DNA from: Symbiodinium sp. CCMP2592
Taxonomy: Eukaryota > Sar > Dinophyceae > Suessiales > Symbiodiniaceae
Assembly (NCBI GenBank): GCA_905221615.1
Contig: CAJNDT010003190.1
Location: 620,001-684,000, forward strand
Length of the DNA: 64,000 bases
Direction of reading: 5' to 3'
The position numbers and the translations under genes were made by a program. The notes under the pieces were generated by a model. That model had not been told where the DNA came from. It did not search any database and was given only the letters and a program-made list of their open reading frames with translations. This document shows, in pieces, positions 1-10,349 of this stretch. Every line of letters begins with the position of its first letter. The stretch's first letter is position 1.

Positions 1-2409
1 AGCTGCGCCTGAATTTCTATACTGCGGAGGACTGGCTGATACTCTTCGGCCACTGACACTTGCGAGTTTTTGGTGCAGAAGTGTAAGCTGAGAGGACCTC
101 GTGCTCGTCCGCTTATCCTGCCTGGCAAGGGTTCAGGAGGAGAAGGATTATTTGCAGCTCCGGGCAGCATGGGATGCGCTTAAGGCCCGCGAGCGGGCAG
201 CGTTGACCGATCATTTCCTGGCAGATGGCATCGAGGCAGGCCATTTCTAACCCTGTGGCGTTTCGGACCCGCACGGGCCCATGCGCATCCCACAGGAACA
301 GGCGTTCATCCTCGAATTCTTACCGAACTGTGTCGCCAATTCAAAGGCTCCGGGGGGCGCTGATAGCTGATAGAGAGTTCTTGGAGCATTCTGCGCATAG
401 GATCAGAAACATTTATGCCCAGTCTGCCAGGCAAACAATACCGTTGGATTGACCGGTCTGCTGGGAGTGTTGGTAGACTTGCTCAACAACCTTCGCCTGA
501 GTATGGACTCGATGCCGGACATGGTCCAAGCCTCTGCTTCCACCAGGCATCCCTTTGTGTCGTGTGGAAACTGCTTCCGTGATACCAAGGAGAAAGTCAT
601 CCCGGTAGACCTGTCTGAAATGGCGGAGTTCATTGCCGTTGTGCAGAACCGATTCGTTTTCTTGACTTGTGTATCGAGATGTCAGCTTCAGTTCATTGGG
701 CAGCCCCTCAGTTTGCAAGAGACGTTGATTTCGCATGCCGCCAGTTCTACTACCTTGATTGGCTGTGCCCCCCGCCTCCACGCGCACATGTGCCACAAGG
801 AGAGTCCACTTGAAGATGACCGGAGGACGCCCTGTTCGAGCTTATCTGCATGTTGCGGTAGAGCTTGAGTCTGCAGAAACGCGTCTTCCTCTTGTCAGGA
901 AACTGGGGCCGGACCACGGACCCGGATTCAGACATGACAAGCTTGGCATACACTCTACAGGACCCTGGGGCACGTCCGAAGGCCGAAAGACGGAGAGTCG
1001 GGCATATGCTTTCTCTTGCGCAGGATATCCTTCAGAAGCAGGAGGTCCTGGAAGCAGCTCAGCAGATGCTTGAGGGTTGCTGTTGAACCTGGCACGAAGT
1101 GCACGGATCCTTGAAATGCTGACGCTGCACAAAGCAGTTTCTGAGGCTTACATTATGCCGCTCACCTTCAGAACAGCAAAAGTAGGACTTTGGTCTGTGC
1201 ATGTATGTCTTCGCGTGCCTCTTGGCAGAGATCAGACGACTCCTTCGCTTCATGCCATCATGTGCTGCAGGCGTCGCGAAGAAGAAGGAGCCAAACGCCC
1301 CAAGCGTTCATCGATATCGCTGGTGCGGGATTATAGTTGGAGTTCGGAGATGGTGAGACAGGAGGCGTTTTGAACAGGCTAAAAGCCTGAAAATACCACA
1401 ACTCAGCTTTCCAGTAAGAAAGGGGGAGGACTTCGTTTCGCCGTCGGCAAACATCGACACGATTCTGGACCGCACCCCAAACCCTGATGCCCCTGGCAGT
1501 AACTGACAAAGTGCCGCCGCAGAGAAGCAACGAAGTCTTCTCCCCAGGGCTGAGACACGCACTTCAGCAAGACGCCAGGGCTTTTCTCTGGTACAACGGA
1601 GGGAAGTCTTGTGCCGTCGGTCGGCCCAATTGACCTGGTAGTAGTTTCCAGCTAGATCCTTCTTCTGCTGTTTGTCACGTGCATCATTGTTTCTGCAACA
1701 GAGGCCATCAGAAGTTCTAACTCTTCTTTTTTAAACTTGCACTGGTAGCATCAATCACTCCATGTCGTGGACTCTCAAACGAGAGCCACCGCTGGCTTCT
1801 ATCCAACTTTCGAAGCACTTGATTCCCTGCTGTGAGCCTGTGACCAGCATGAAGTTCCAATTGGTTGGGGCGTATAAGACCCGTAGATCTGCTCGTGAGC
1901 AGGTCACAGAGCGGTCTCAGAGGTGCAGAGTTCGGTGCCTTGAAAAGCACCCGTCGCGTAGCGTTGATTGTAGCAAGCCACCCCCCAATCTCGAGGTTCT
2001 GCAGCTTCCGTACTCGTTGGAGAATGCAGACTGATGATGCAGTGTTTTCTCGTGGGGATGGCTGCTCATTTTGCCCGTCTCAGTTGACACCCTTCAGACC
2101 ACATGCAATTTGCAAAACATTGGACCCACGGCATCTCAACTTCGAGACTCCTGCATGCAATTGCTATGCTTGCACTATGCGAGAAGTCTTGCAGGCTAGT
2201 CTAGGCTTCAGCCGTGCAACATGTTTCGTGTAAGGGCAGACGAACCAATCTGAACAGCACTGTTTTCCCAGAGCGTTTGGCTGGAATATATTGAATTGAA
2301 TCCGCCGCACCGATGCCAGGCTTGCCGACGATCTCTTTGGACTCGCAGGATCCAGGCTTGCGGAGTAAAAGGGTGCGACCAGATATGACCAGATCTTGCT
2401 TCAATATGT
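1..2409. other. No supported gene
   Basis: Several overlapping open frames under 140 codons occur on both strands, but none shows a recognisable domain, a repeated motif or a consistent splice pattern. Exons of an unknown gene could be hidden here, possibly the start of the modular gene that follows. I see no RNA gene and no repeat of note. Confidence 0.5.
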
Positions 2410-2493
2410 GAGTTTCCGACAACTAGGGGTATCTCATATTAAGGATCCTACTATTTAGGGTGCTGCATTAGGGTCTCCTATTGTCGGAAACTC
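2410..2493. repeat. Short palindromic element (MITE-like)
   Basis: An 84-bp segment is bounded by perfect 13-bp inverted repeats, GAGTTTCCGACAA on the left and its exact reverse complement on the right. The interior is AT-rich and carries TTAGGG and AAGGATCC-type words. A close relative lies at 42114-42211 and a one-ended remnant at 44973-44985, so this is a dispersed family with no coding capacity. Confidence 0.75.
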
Positions 2494-2851
2494 CCACAGG
2501 TGCCTTTGCCAATGGAACTTATGCGACACTTATAATATGTTCTCCATGCATGTGAGGTGCTTGCCACTTCTTGAACGTCTTGAACTGTCGGCCCAAACCA
2601 TAGCCACAATTTCAAGCTTTCTGGTGCCACGGTTGCTTGGCCATGGCCCTGGCTCTCTGGACCGGAGGCATGGGAATGCCAACATGTCGCGTACGGCGTG
2701 CAGTGCAGCTTGCAGCTCAGGAAGCAGCCAGAATGGGTATAACGAAGTTCAGAAGATCAATAGGCATGGGGCCAAGTTACGGGACGTGAGGAGATATTAC
2801 TTGACGTGCACGCCGTGCAGGCCCACACGTCCCCACACCATTGTTCCGGAA

Positions 2852-2911
2852 TCGAGGCGTGTTACCTGGCTGAACAGCAACGTCTTCCCTGATCGGCAGA
2901 TCGACCAGGAG
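2852..2911 (+). repeat. Module 1, second half only
   Basis: The in-frame segment contains RRVTWLNSNVFPDRQIDQE and ends on GAG followed by the donor GTGCCA. I could not find a convincing first half upstream, so this copy is truncated or its first exon has diverged beyond recognition. Confidence 0.75.
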
Positions 2912-5900
2912 GTGCCACCAGATGTCGAGTCAACGTCTTTGCATGGCACTGACTGCCTCGAAGCGGCCAAATTTTCCTGAAAACAGAGTCGCAACACATC
3001 CAACAGCATTCCTTCCAATATCGACAATGCATCCGTACTGCGACTGTCGCAATGCGCCCTTTGATCCTCATCTTGAAAGTCGATGCGTGCTGGCATGTTT
3101 CGACGTGAGCAAACTCGAGTTGACGCGTCCTTGAAATATGTAGAGGGACGGGGATGCCCGTGCACGATGCTCGGTGGGCTTGGGCCCACATAAGGCCACT
3201 GGGCAGTGAATTGGATCGTTGAGGCCATAGGCGCCTTGTGCCACCTGGGGGCCGCGCGGTCAATGGAGATGCTCAAGGAGAGACTCATTTTTGGGGACAT
3301 CTTGAATTGGCATTGTGCAGAGACTTGGGGTGAAGGAGATGGAAGAAAAAGCCGACCAGATCAAGACTCCCAGTAACTATATCAAGGCTTTGTTGCTTTT
3401 CCTCGGATCCAGTGGGTCTGATACCTCTCTCTCTCTCTCTCTATCTCTCAGGCCGCAGCCGGGCGAGAAGCAGCACCTGCAGTGCCTCGTCAGTTTCGAG
3501 TTTGACTGCTTCACTCTCTAGCAGCTCTAGCAGTGTCCAAGCAGGCTGCGAGCCAATCAAATGATCCAGCAAAGATTCATCGAAGAGCGACCTGGCTGAG
3601 CACCAACGTCTTCCAGGACTGCGTTCCGAAGTCTTATCATGTACCGTATCATATGAGCAGCACCCGACATGATGCTTCGAAGCAGGATCGGCCAATAGAT
3701 CAAGAGGCGCAGCAGAGGCTAAGACAGCTCCACACACGTTCTCAATGCGTCTTCTCTGCGAGGCTGTTATCGCCATGAAGAGCCTTGAGACCAGACGCGC
3801 CCTGGAACTCTTCAAAGAGATTGAGGTGCCTTGCCCTGCCGCTTGCGCGTGTTGTCCTTCCGCGTCAGTGTCGAAATGTTGAAGCTCTGTGGCGAGGAGA
3901 AGAAAGATCAGATAAAGAACCCCAGCAGGTGGCTCATCTCTGCTGTTTCCCGGGAAGCTTCCGGCGGGCCCTACCCGGAACAGACCAGGGCCAGGGCGCT
4001 GCCAATGCCGGCAGTCTATGCACCACCAGCGAGGGCCATGCACGGACCTGCCGGAGCTGGCATGTCAAGTGCCGACGACACAAAGATCCACCGAAGAGCC
4101 TCTTGGTTGAACGGGAACGTCTTTCCGGACCGTCCTATTGATGAGGAGGCAGACGGGAGAGCCAAACCAACATGCTACTGGTAGCGGCTGCCAGCGGATA
4201 ACAAATAATGCGAAGTACCCTCTGCGTTTGTTTGCTTTGCTTTCTCACTGCATCTCACTGCGGAGGCCATAGTTGCCATGAAGAGTCTCGGTGGAGCTCG
4301 AGCCATGGAGCTGTTTAAAGAAGTCGAGGAGAAGTTCGAGCAAATCCGGAACCCCAGTTCCTATCTGAAGACTGCGGCGGCTCGAGAGAACCCTTCTGGC
4401 CAGGGCCGTGGCATGCCCCAAACGGCCTTAGCCCTGGCTCCCTTCACACGCAGACCGGACCCGGCCACGAAGATTCAGCGCAGGGCAAGCTGGTTGAACG
4501 GAAATGTCTTCCCCGACCGCCACATCGACCCCGAGGCCCGGCCCAGCCCGGCCTAGCCCCGGAACGCGCCCCCCCCGGATGCTTAGCTGCGTGCTGAGTG
4601 CGTGCTGCGAGCTTCGCATTCAGGCGATCGAAGCCATGAAGACCTTGGACTCTGCGCGCGCCATGGAGCTTTTCAAGGCCGTGGCCGGAGACTGATTGTG
4701 TCACGACAGTTCTTTACTGGACAGGAGATTGAAGAGAAAAGCGGGCAGGTAAAGAATCCGAGCAGCTACCTGAAGACGGCAGTTGCGCGAGAAGGGTCAG
4801 GAATGCCACAGAATCTGACAGCAGCTCCTAGGGTGGGCACAGTGGGCACCCCAGCGTTGCTTGATTTCTTGTCTTACCTTTGGTTACAAGGGAATGGAGG
4901 AATGGGGTACAATTATAACTATTATTACTACCATTCTTCCATTCCCTACCAACCAAAGGTAAGTTGTGGGCTGGTGACTGCTTTTTTGAGTTTCGCTCTG
5001 TTTGGCCTCGGTTAGGTTGCCAGGCTGAGTGGCCCCGCATCTCCGGAGGAACAGACGAAGATACACAGGAGGGTAACTTGGATGCCTCTTGGCTGCAAGT
5101 GCCAGGCCGGCTGCAGAAGCTTTGATTAGTAAAGTGCAGAAGGCTGGGCTAGCGGCTAGTCGCTTTTTCCGGAGCGGGGCACGAGCGCCGCTCGCGTGTG
5201 AGCTGCGGCTCCTCGTGGTGCGCAGGAATGCCAACGTCTTTCCCGATCGGAAGATTGACGATGAGGCGTTTTAGCCCGGGACAGTTGGTGCTTGGCTAAG
5301 ATTAAATCTTGAATTCCTCTTAAGTTTCAGAGGAGTAAAGGCTCCTCTCGAATTTGAGAGGAGTCCTGTCAGATGCCGACCGGACGGGTAGGAGGGCTAA
5401 GTAGCCACTTCCTCCGAAACCAGACATGCGAAGCCACCCCAGCCGGTCCCAGTAGCACTCTCAACCACCTTCATAAAGCTCAATCCGAAACTCGCGAATG
5501 TTTCAATCCTCTCAAAGTCCCTCTCCAACATCTTCTTACATGCTTCGCTACTCTCGAAGTCATTCTCAAACTTCCTCTCAGATTTTTCGTACAGGTCTCG
5601 CTCAAAATAGTCTTAGGTACATCTCAAACATCATATATCCCTGGTCCAATCTGTACCCAGCATGCAAGGTTATGAGCCTAGTCGCAGGCAATTGGTGCCA
5701 TGTATGGTTTGGGCCTAGCGCGGGCCATGGAGCTCCTCCAGGACCGAAGAGCTACAAAAGTTTTAGGTTAAGCGCAAGCACGATCTGTGAAGGAAATCCA
5801 AGAGAAATCCGACAGTATGCGGATACTTGGATGCAGGGTTAGCCCAGCCGCTGGTGTCTGTTGATGCTCACCAGACTGATGCAAGGAACCCAGCTAATTG

Positions 5901-7302
5901 GCTGAAAGCCGCTGCTTCTCGCGAGGGTCTGGCTCCACCTCCGCAAAGCATGGCACCGCGGCTGCGTGTTCGGCCGTAGCAGGGAAGGATCTCCTCCTCT
6001 CGTGTCTGACATGCCAAGATGAGGCGCCGGCTCCTATGAGCTTTCAGGCTGGCAATGCCAAGGCCGCAGAGGGTGTAGGGTTTCCTAGGAGCTCCGAGCC
6101 AACACAAACCCGGGATCCTGAAGCCCTACTGGCTCTTTGAACATTTGTGAAGTGGAGACAAGTTAATTACATACGCACATCCCAGGGCGAACGAACGGAT
6201 GTTGCCTGAAGGGCCTTCTGGGTAGCTGTAGAGGTGGAGCAGCAGCTTGCGCCGACGTGTTGGCCGCTGTGTGATTGACTTCAGCATCAGCCGTCCGCAA
6301 CTCCCTGTCTTGCGGCCTTGCGCAAGGGTGGTCAAACATCAGACTACTCGAACTACGACAAGCTGCATAGGCCTGGCATGAAGCAGAGTTTGCTCAGGAG
6401 ACTCCGTTGTGATGTCGACTGACGGAGGCGGATAAAATGGCTAAACAACAATGTCCGGGCGTCAGACTGCTTCGCAGACATGGAGCCTGTCAAGGTAGCT
6501 TCGGAAGCAGACACGCCCCTGCCAAGCCACCGTGCATGCGAAAGAACATTATTCATCACTCCGTCGAGCGACTTTCCAAGTCCCCATCGCCAAGGTTTAC
6601 AGAATTTTACAGATGTGAGTTGTTTCAATTCCTGTCTGCAGACGTGATAGACGCAGTCGACTTTATTTTCAACAGTTTCCTGCAGCCCTGTGTCCGATTT
6701 CATACTTGTTGGCGGCGGAGCACAGTGAACCGGCAAGAACTTGCTCTTGGCATCTCAGCTTCGTATCGAGCTGCCTGCTTAAGAGCCCATTTTGGGTTAC
6801 GGCACGCAGCTCGAGTTGAGGTCTTCGTCCACAGTCCTCTCGATGCAGAAACAACTGAGGCCCAGAATGCGGTTTAGGGTTTAGGGTTGAAGGATGTGGG
6901 GATTACCGGGCGGTGGTAAAGGCCCGATGCAAAAAAAAGGGTTGAAGGATCGGTTGCATCTCGCAGGCTCTGGCGTCTTTATCGCTGCAGAGAGCGCTGG
7001 AGATGCTGAAGGAGCTCGAAAACAAAGGCTCCGAGGCCCGGGTTCACTCTGAGAATGCGGGCCCAAATAAATACTTTTCACAAGGGCTGCACTTCACAAA
7101 ATCGCTTCTCCACTTCATGCCTAGCAAAGTCCGGTGTATGTGGGATGTTGATTCTTGCTTCAGGCGTGTTGCAAGCTTGTCTCCTTGTGTTCGTCAAACA
7201 GATAAACGGACAGGCATTCAATCTCATCCATTGCTGTTTCCAGGTGAAGAACCCTTCAGGCTATATGAAGGCCAGATGCTGCAAATGCACCTTCACTTCC
7301 GA
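2852..7302 (+). CDS. Multi-exon protein with seven tandem two-part modules
   Basis: Seven diverged copies of one module lie in a row. Part one reads about A-I-x-A-M-K-S-L, then ARAMELFK, EIEEK and (I/V)KNPSSYLKTA. Part two reads KIHRRASWLN then GNVFPDRxIDxE. Modules 2-7 start right after an AG with an in-phase GCN alanine codon. Modules 1-5 end on GAG followed at once by GC or GT. Joining each GAG end to the next GCN start keeps phase 0, so the copies look like repeated exons of one reading frame; the stop codons after each copy would be intronic. The true first and last exons were not found. No enzyme motif is visible. From memory, the K-NPS-Y element recurs in dinoflagellate proteins, but I cannot name a function. 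The alternative is a tandem array of 90-120-residue genes, since several copies have their own ATG and stop. Confidence 0.72.
3224..3706 (+). repeat. Module 2
   Basis: Exon 3224-3277 follows GAG and encodes AIGALCHLGAARSMEMLK. Exon 2 starts at 3336 after AAG with EMEEKADQIKTPSNYIK. The second half (KIHRRATWLSTNVFQ) stops at 3616, is interrupted by 69 bp (3617-3685) that happens to stay open, and resumes with DRPIDQE to 3706, just before a GC donor. Both the 58-bp intron at 3278-3335 and the 69-bp intron look like GA-AG introns, inferred from alignment to the uninterrupted copies. Confidence 0.72.
3763..4148 (+). repeat. Module 3
   Basis: Exon 3763-3825 encodes AVIAMKSLETRRALELFKEIE. A 71-bp GT-AG intron (3826-3896) follows. 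Then one exon carries EKKDQIKNPSRWL, a Pro/Ala/Met-rich linker and KIHRRASWLNGNVFPDRP, ending IDEE at 4148 before GC. The intron lies three codons downstream of the intron in modules 2, 5 and 6. The frame reaches a stop at 4182-4184 if the last donor is not used. Confidence 0.78.
4266..4535 (+). repeat. Module 4 (intronless copy, template for the others)
   Basis: This is the only copy with both halves in one uninterrupted exon: AIVAMKSLGGARAMELFK, EVEEKFEQIRNPSSYLKTA, a linker of about 35 residues, KIQRRASWLNGNVFPDRH and IDPE. It starts after GGAG and ends on GAG before a GC donor. With its own ATG at 4278 it could also be read as a 92-residue protein ending at 4556. Because it is continuous, it shows where the other copies carry introns. 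Confidence 0.8.
4624..5265 (+). repeat. Module 5, with four exons and a palindromic insert
   Basis: Exons: 4624-4677 (AIEAMKTLDSARAMELFK), 4725 to about 4958 (EIEEKSGQVKNPSSYLK and linker), 5049-5083 (EQTKIHRRVTWM, last codon split) and 5226-5265 (NANVFPDRKIDDE). Apparent introns are 4678-4724 (GC-AG, 47 bp), 4959-5048 (GTAAGT donor) and 5084-5225 (GC-AG, 142 bp). All joins keep frame when compared with module 4. The linker exon reads straight through a palindromic element at 4873-4963. Confidence 0.75.
4873..4963. mobile_element. Palindromic introner-like element in module 5
   Basis: A 33-bp left arm (4873-4905) and a 33-bp right arm (4931-4963) are inverted copies matching at 29 of 33 positions, with a 25-bp AT-rich loop. 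The right arm ends CCAAAGGTAAG, which contains a perfect AAAG|GTAAG 5' splice site in the frame of the host exon; the left arm holds the same site on the other strand. Module 4 lacks this insert. Short inverted-repeat elements that supply splice sites (introners) are known in some dinoflagellates. Assignment to that class is inference. Confidence 0.6.
5688..6490 (+). repeat. Module 6 (degenerate)
   Basis: Exon 5688-5741 encodes AIGAMYGLGLARAMELLQ. Exon 2 starts at 5793 (EIQEKSD) after a 51-bp GA-AG-like gap at the same site as in modules 2 and 5. RNPANWLKAAASREG follows near 5895-5940. A diverged second half, RRIKWLNNNV, lies near 6430-6460. The middle joins could not be made cleanly, so this copy may be decaying. 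Confidence 0.6.
6870..6890. repeat. Interstitial telomere-like tract
   Basis: The tract holds two and a half units of TTTAGGG in direct orientation between modules 6 and 7. This matches the plant-type telomere repeat reported for dinoflagellates. It is too short to be a chromosome end. Confidence 0.65.
6967..7302 (+). repeat. Module 7, first half
   Basis: Exon 6967-7035 starts after GCAG with GCT and encodes ALASLSLQRALEMLKELE then NKGSE, ending on GAG before a GC donor. A 208-bp GC-AG intron (7036-7243) separates it from VKNPSGYMKA at 7244. This is a third intron position within the same module. No second half with the NVFPDR core was found downstream. Confidence 0.7.
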
Positions 7303-9180
7303 CATGACTACGCTTTCCGATGCTTTGGCGTCTTCGGACATGTTCTATCGAACCAGTAGGCTGCAAGTTGAGTCTCTGCAGGCCGCCGTCAGCCGAGAGC
7401 AGACAGGTTGATCACTGAGATTCTGTCCGGCGATCTTTTTGACGACACAGCTCGGGAAGCGCAGTGGTGACCGTGTCTGCCTGCAAGGTTATGGGGGTGG
7501 TGGTGGTGTGAAGCGATATCTATCCGGTGGTGAAAGCCAGACACTCTGTTCGAAGGCTTTCCGTGGAAGCGCAGCTTAGCATCTTTCGGATTACATGCCG
7601 GTGTGAGCATAAGGCCCAGCTGCAAAGCGGAGGTAGCCAGAGTGAGGGCATGTGGCCCCAATTGTTCCTTTATTTTATTACTTATCGGCAGCTCCGAGTT
7701 TCCAGACGGGCAGTGCGAGTTGCAAAACGCTCTCATGAGCTCTGCAAGACTGATACCGGTGGCAATGTGGCAGCTGCATGTTCTCTGACTCAACTCATGC
7801 AGACATGTGAGAACGTGACTACCAAAGCTGAAACGGCCCCAGTCGATGCCGGTACGCTCACCCACCATCTGTTGAAGCCACTTCAAACTTCTAGGCATCT
7901 GTCACCATTGCCTCGCCCAGGGTTTCGCACAGTTTGCGGTTCCTGGTCCTTCACAGTACAGCCCCACACATCGAGCCTTGCACAATTCTGGTACACAGTG
8001 TCTCGTGAGCACCCAGCTGGAAAAGCGTCTGACCCCGAAGCTTCATTCTCATGTCAATCGAGTACAACACGACCGACGGCTTCGTGCGCTCCGAGCTACT
8101 GCTTTTACCAAATTTGCGATGCCACAGCGAACATGGATTCAGGCTCAAGTTTCTGATGACGTTAAATCCACCGATAAACACTTCCGCAGCCTCTGCCCAG
8201 CGATTTGCAAAAGAGCCATGCGTACTTTGAGCGTGCTTTCGTCTTGCGCAGGTTGTTCATCTGCAGTCAGGGCCGGGTGCCTGGGCTGGTGCACGAAAGC
8301 CTGCCGAGACTGTGGGCCATGAGCTTTCAGGCGATTGGTCCCGAGCTTCCAGTCGGCGAGAAGAAAGAGAAAGCCGAAAAGACCAACTGTCCAAAGCAAC
8401 TGCAACTTGAGTGCTTGCAGCAGCTGGCTTTATGTCGCTCGCTTGACTCTGTAGCAGGACTGCGGGCAGCAAGCGGTCGGTCCCATGCCGAGCGTAGAGT
8501 TTTGGCAATCAGATGGGTTCATCTTCTTGGCTGGAGGCATCTACCGCTTTGTTCCTGCCACCAAAGAAGCAGACACGAGGCACAATGCTCACGCTCATCC
8601 CTGCCACTCAAGCTCCGTGTATTGCTATGGCAGGCAACGAAGCACGACTTGAGCCTCAGGGTCTTACGGGCTCATGGTCGGTGACGGTGCAGCGCGTGGC
8701 GCTCGAGCTCTTCTTCCTTGTGCCAGCATGGAGCGACGGAGATCCAAGGTCCCTTTACGACTTTTCAGCCCATGACCCAGTCGCTAGCCGTTTGGGCGTC
8801 AGAGCTGTGCCTGCGCACGTGTTGGATACTTTTGTCCCTTCAGGTACACTTTTCTCCAGTCTGGAGACAACCTGGCTGAAGCCTAAGGCGTTCGGCATTC
8901 GGACACCCTCGTCAATAATATGAAAACCGCTCTCGGAACCAAGCGTGCAAAGAATGACGCTTTGAACGATCTATTTTCGCCAAACATACCCTCGATTCGC
9001 TTCAGCCTTGGGCCAAGCTCACATGTACGTTCCTTTTCATTGTGCCATCATGCTTGAAGACATTGGGGATGTATGCGCAAGAATCTTTCGGCTTTGACGG
9101 CCATAATTGACTTCATCAGAGATGGAGAGTGGTATGTACCCACTGTCGATTATGATAGCAGGAAGCCGTGGATGGAACTG
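7303..9180. other. No firmly supported gene
   Basis: A short + strand frame at 8485-8652 begins MPSVEFWQSDGFIFLAGGI and has coding-like composition. The frame at 8513-8923 overlaps it in another phase, so at most one is real. A GGT-rich run lies near 7495-7512. Nothing else can be assigned. Confidence 0.4.
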
Positions 9181-9189
9181 GTACAGTGC

Positions 9190-9970
9190 ATCTACTGGAT
9201 AAGAAATGCCAGCTTCCAGCCTTGCGTACCCTTCATTTCTTAGCTTCCTGTTACATTCATATTTCCACATTTCCCAACTTCTGCATCGTTGGGTACCCTT
9301 CGTTTCTTGTTCATTTCTTAGTCGGGGCTCGAGCCCATGGTAGTTCAGCTGCACTCTACTAAGCCAATGCCTTTGCCATTAGCCTAGACAGACACCACTA
9401 AGGCAGCATTACCCAAAATAAGGCATGTAGCCCCCTACGTTTCGTATTTTGGCTCCTGCACTGTGCCCTAAACTTAAGCCTTGGAAACCACCCAAAATAA
9501 GAAATGTAGCCCCCTACGTTTCTTATTTTGGCTCCTGTCGTGTGCCCTAAGCTTAAGCCTTGGAAACCACCCAAAATAAGAAATGTAGCCCCCTACGTTT
9601 CTTATTTTGGCTCCTGTCGTGTGCCCTAAGCTTAAGCCTTGGGAGCCACCCTAAGCAAGAAATGTAGCCCCCTACATTTCTTATTTTGGCTCCTGTCGTG
9701 TGCCCTAAGCTTAAGCCTTGGAAACCACCCAAAATAAGAAATGTAGCCCCCTACGTTTCTTGTTGGCTCTTGGAAAACCCCCAAACGGGTTTTCGAGGCT
9801 TGAGAACACCCGAATCAAGAAGTTAACCGCCCAGCCAAATAAGAAATTACCCTAAAACGTTGGGTACCCTTCATTTCTTAGTTAGAAGGCGTTTTGAATT
9901 TTGGGCTTTTTGGTGCTATCCGGTTGACGTAGCCCCTACGTTTCTTATCCAACCATTTCTTGTACAGTGA
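9190..9970. repeat. Palindromic repeat region with 79-bp tandem array
   Basis: From about 9412 to 9768 there are four and a half copies of a 79-bp unit; the CCC anchors fall at 9412, 9491, 9570, 9649 and 9728. Each unit holds an inverted repeat (AAAATAAGAAATGTAG, a C-rich loop, then CTACGTTTCTTATTTT) followed by GGCTCCTGTCGTGTGCCCTA. The flanks at 9190-9350 and 9830-9960 carry the same AAGAAAT and ATTTCTTA halves in degenerate form. There is no coding content. Confidence 0.9.
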
Positions 9971-9986
9971 TTGCACTGTAATTGAT

Positions 9987-10349
9987 TTTGTGTTCAAACA
10001 TGGTTTTATTGGAGGATTCTTGGCTCCGGGAATGCAGTTTTCTCGACTTATCCGTAAGATGAAAACCAATGTCACTACGGCCATGCAATCCTGCGGCATA
10101 AACGTAGCTACAGTTCCCGAAGTGAAGATTCAGAGGGACTACTTAGGTGGGGACGTTGTTGGCTTTGTTGGGCGGAAGAAGGTGCATCGCTCCGAACTTT
10201 TATGGGCTCTTGTTCTCAGGGATCAGTTTGGATCCGTCTTGAATGGTTCCAGAGCTGATGGTCACTGGGTTCCTAACTTTGCCGTCCTTTTCGCACGAGA
10301 TGTCTATGGTGGCAGTCTGCACGTATTGCTCAACCCAGTTCAGCTATAG
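9987..10349 (+). CDS. Hypothetical exon or small protein
   Basis: An open frame of about 120 codons runs directly out of the palindromic repeat region. It contains FKHGFIGGFLAPGMQF, charged stretches and GGDVVGFVGRKKVHR, and ends LNPVQL. Composition is protein-like, without low-complexity bias, but I recognise no family. The first part may be read-through from the repeat, and the true start may be an internal acceptor. Confidence 0.3.
   Translation, partial: FVFKHGFIGGFLAPGMQFSRLIRKMKTNVTTAMQSCGINVATVPEVKIQRDYLGGDVVGFVGRKKVHRSELLWALVLRDQFGSVLNGSRADGHWVPNFAVLFARDVYGGSLHVLLNPVQL

Noticed and set aside
9500..9540. Spliced-leader-like ATTTTGGCTC inside the 79-bp repeat
   Set aside because: Ten bases match the dinoflagellate leader's 3' part, but the preceding bases do not, and the word is part of the hairpin repeat.
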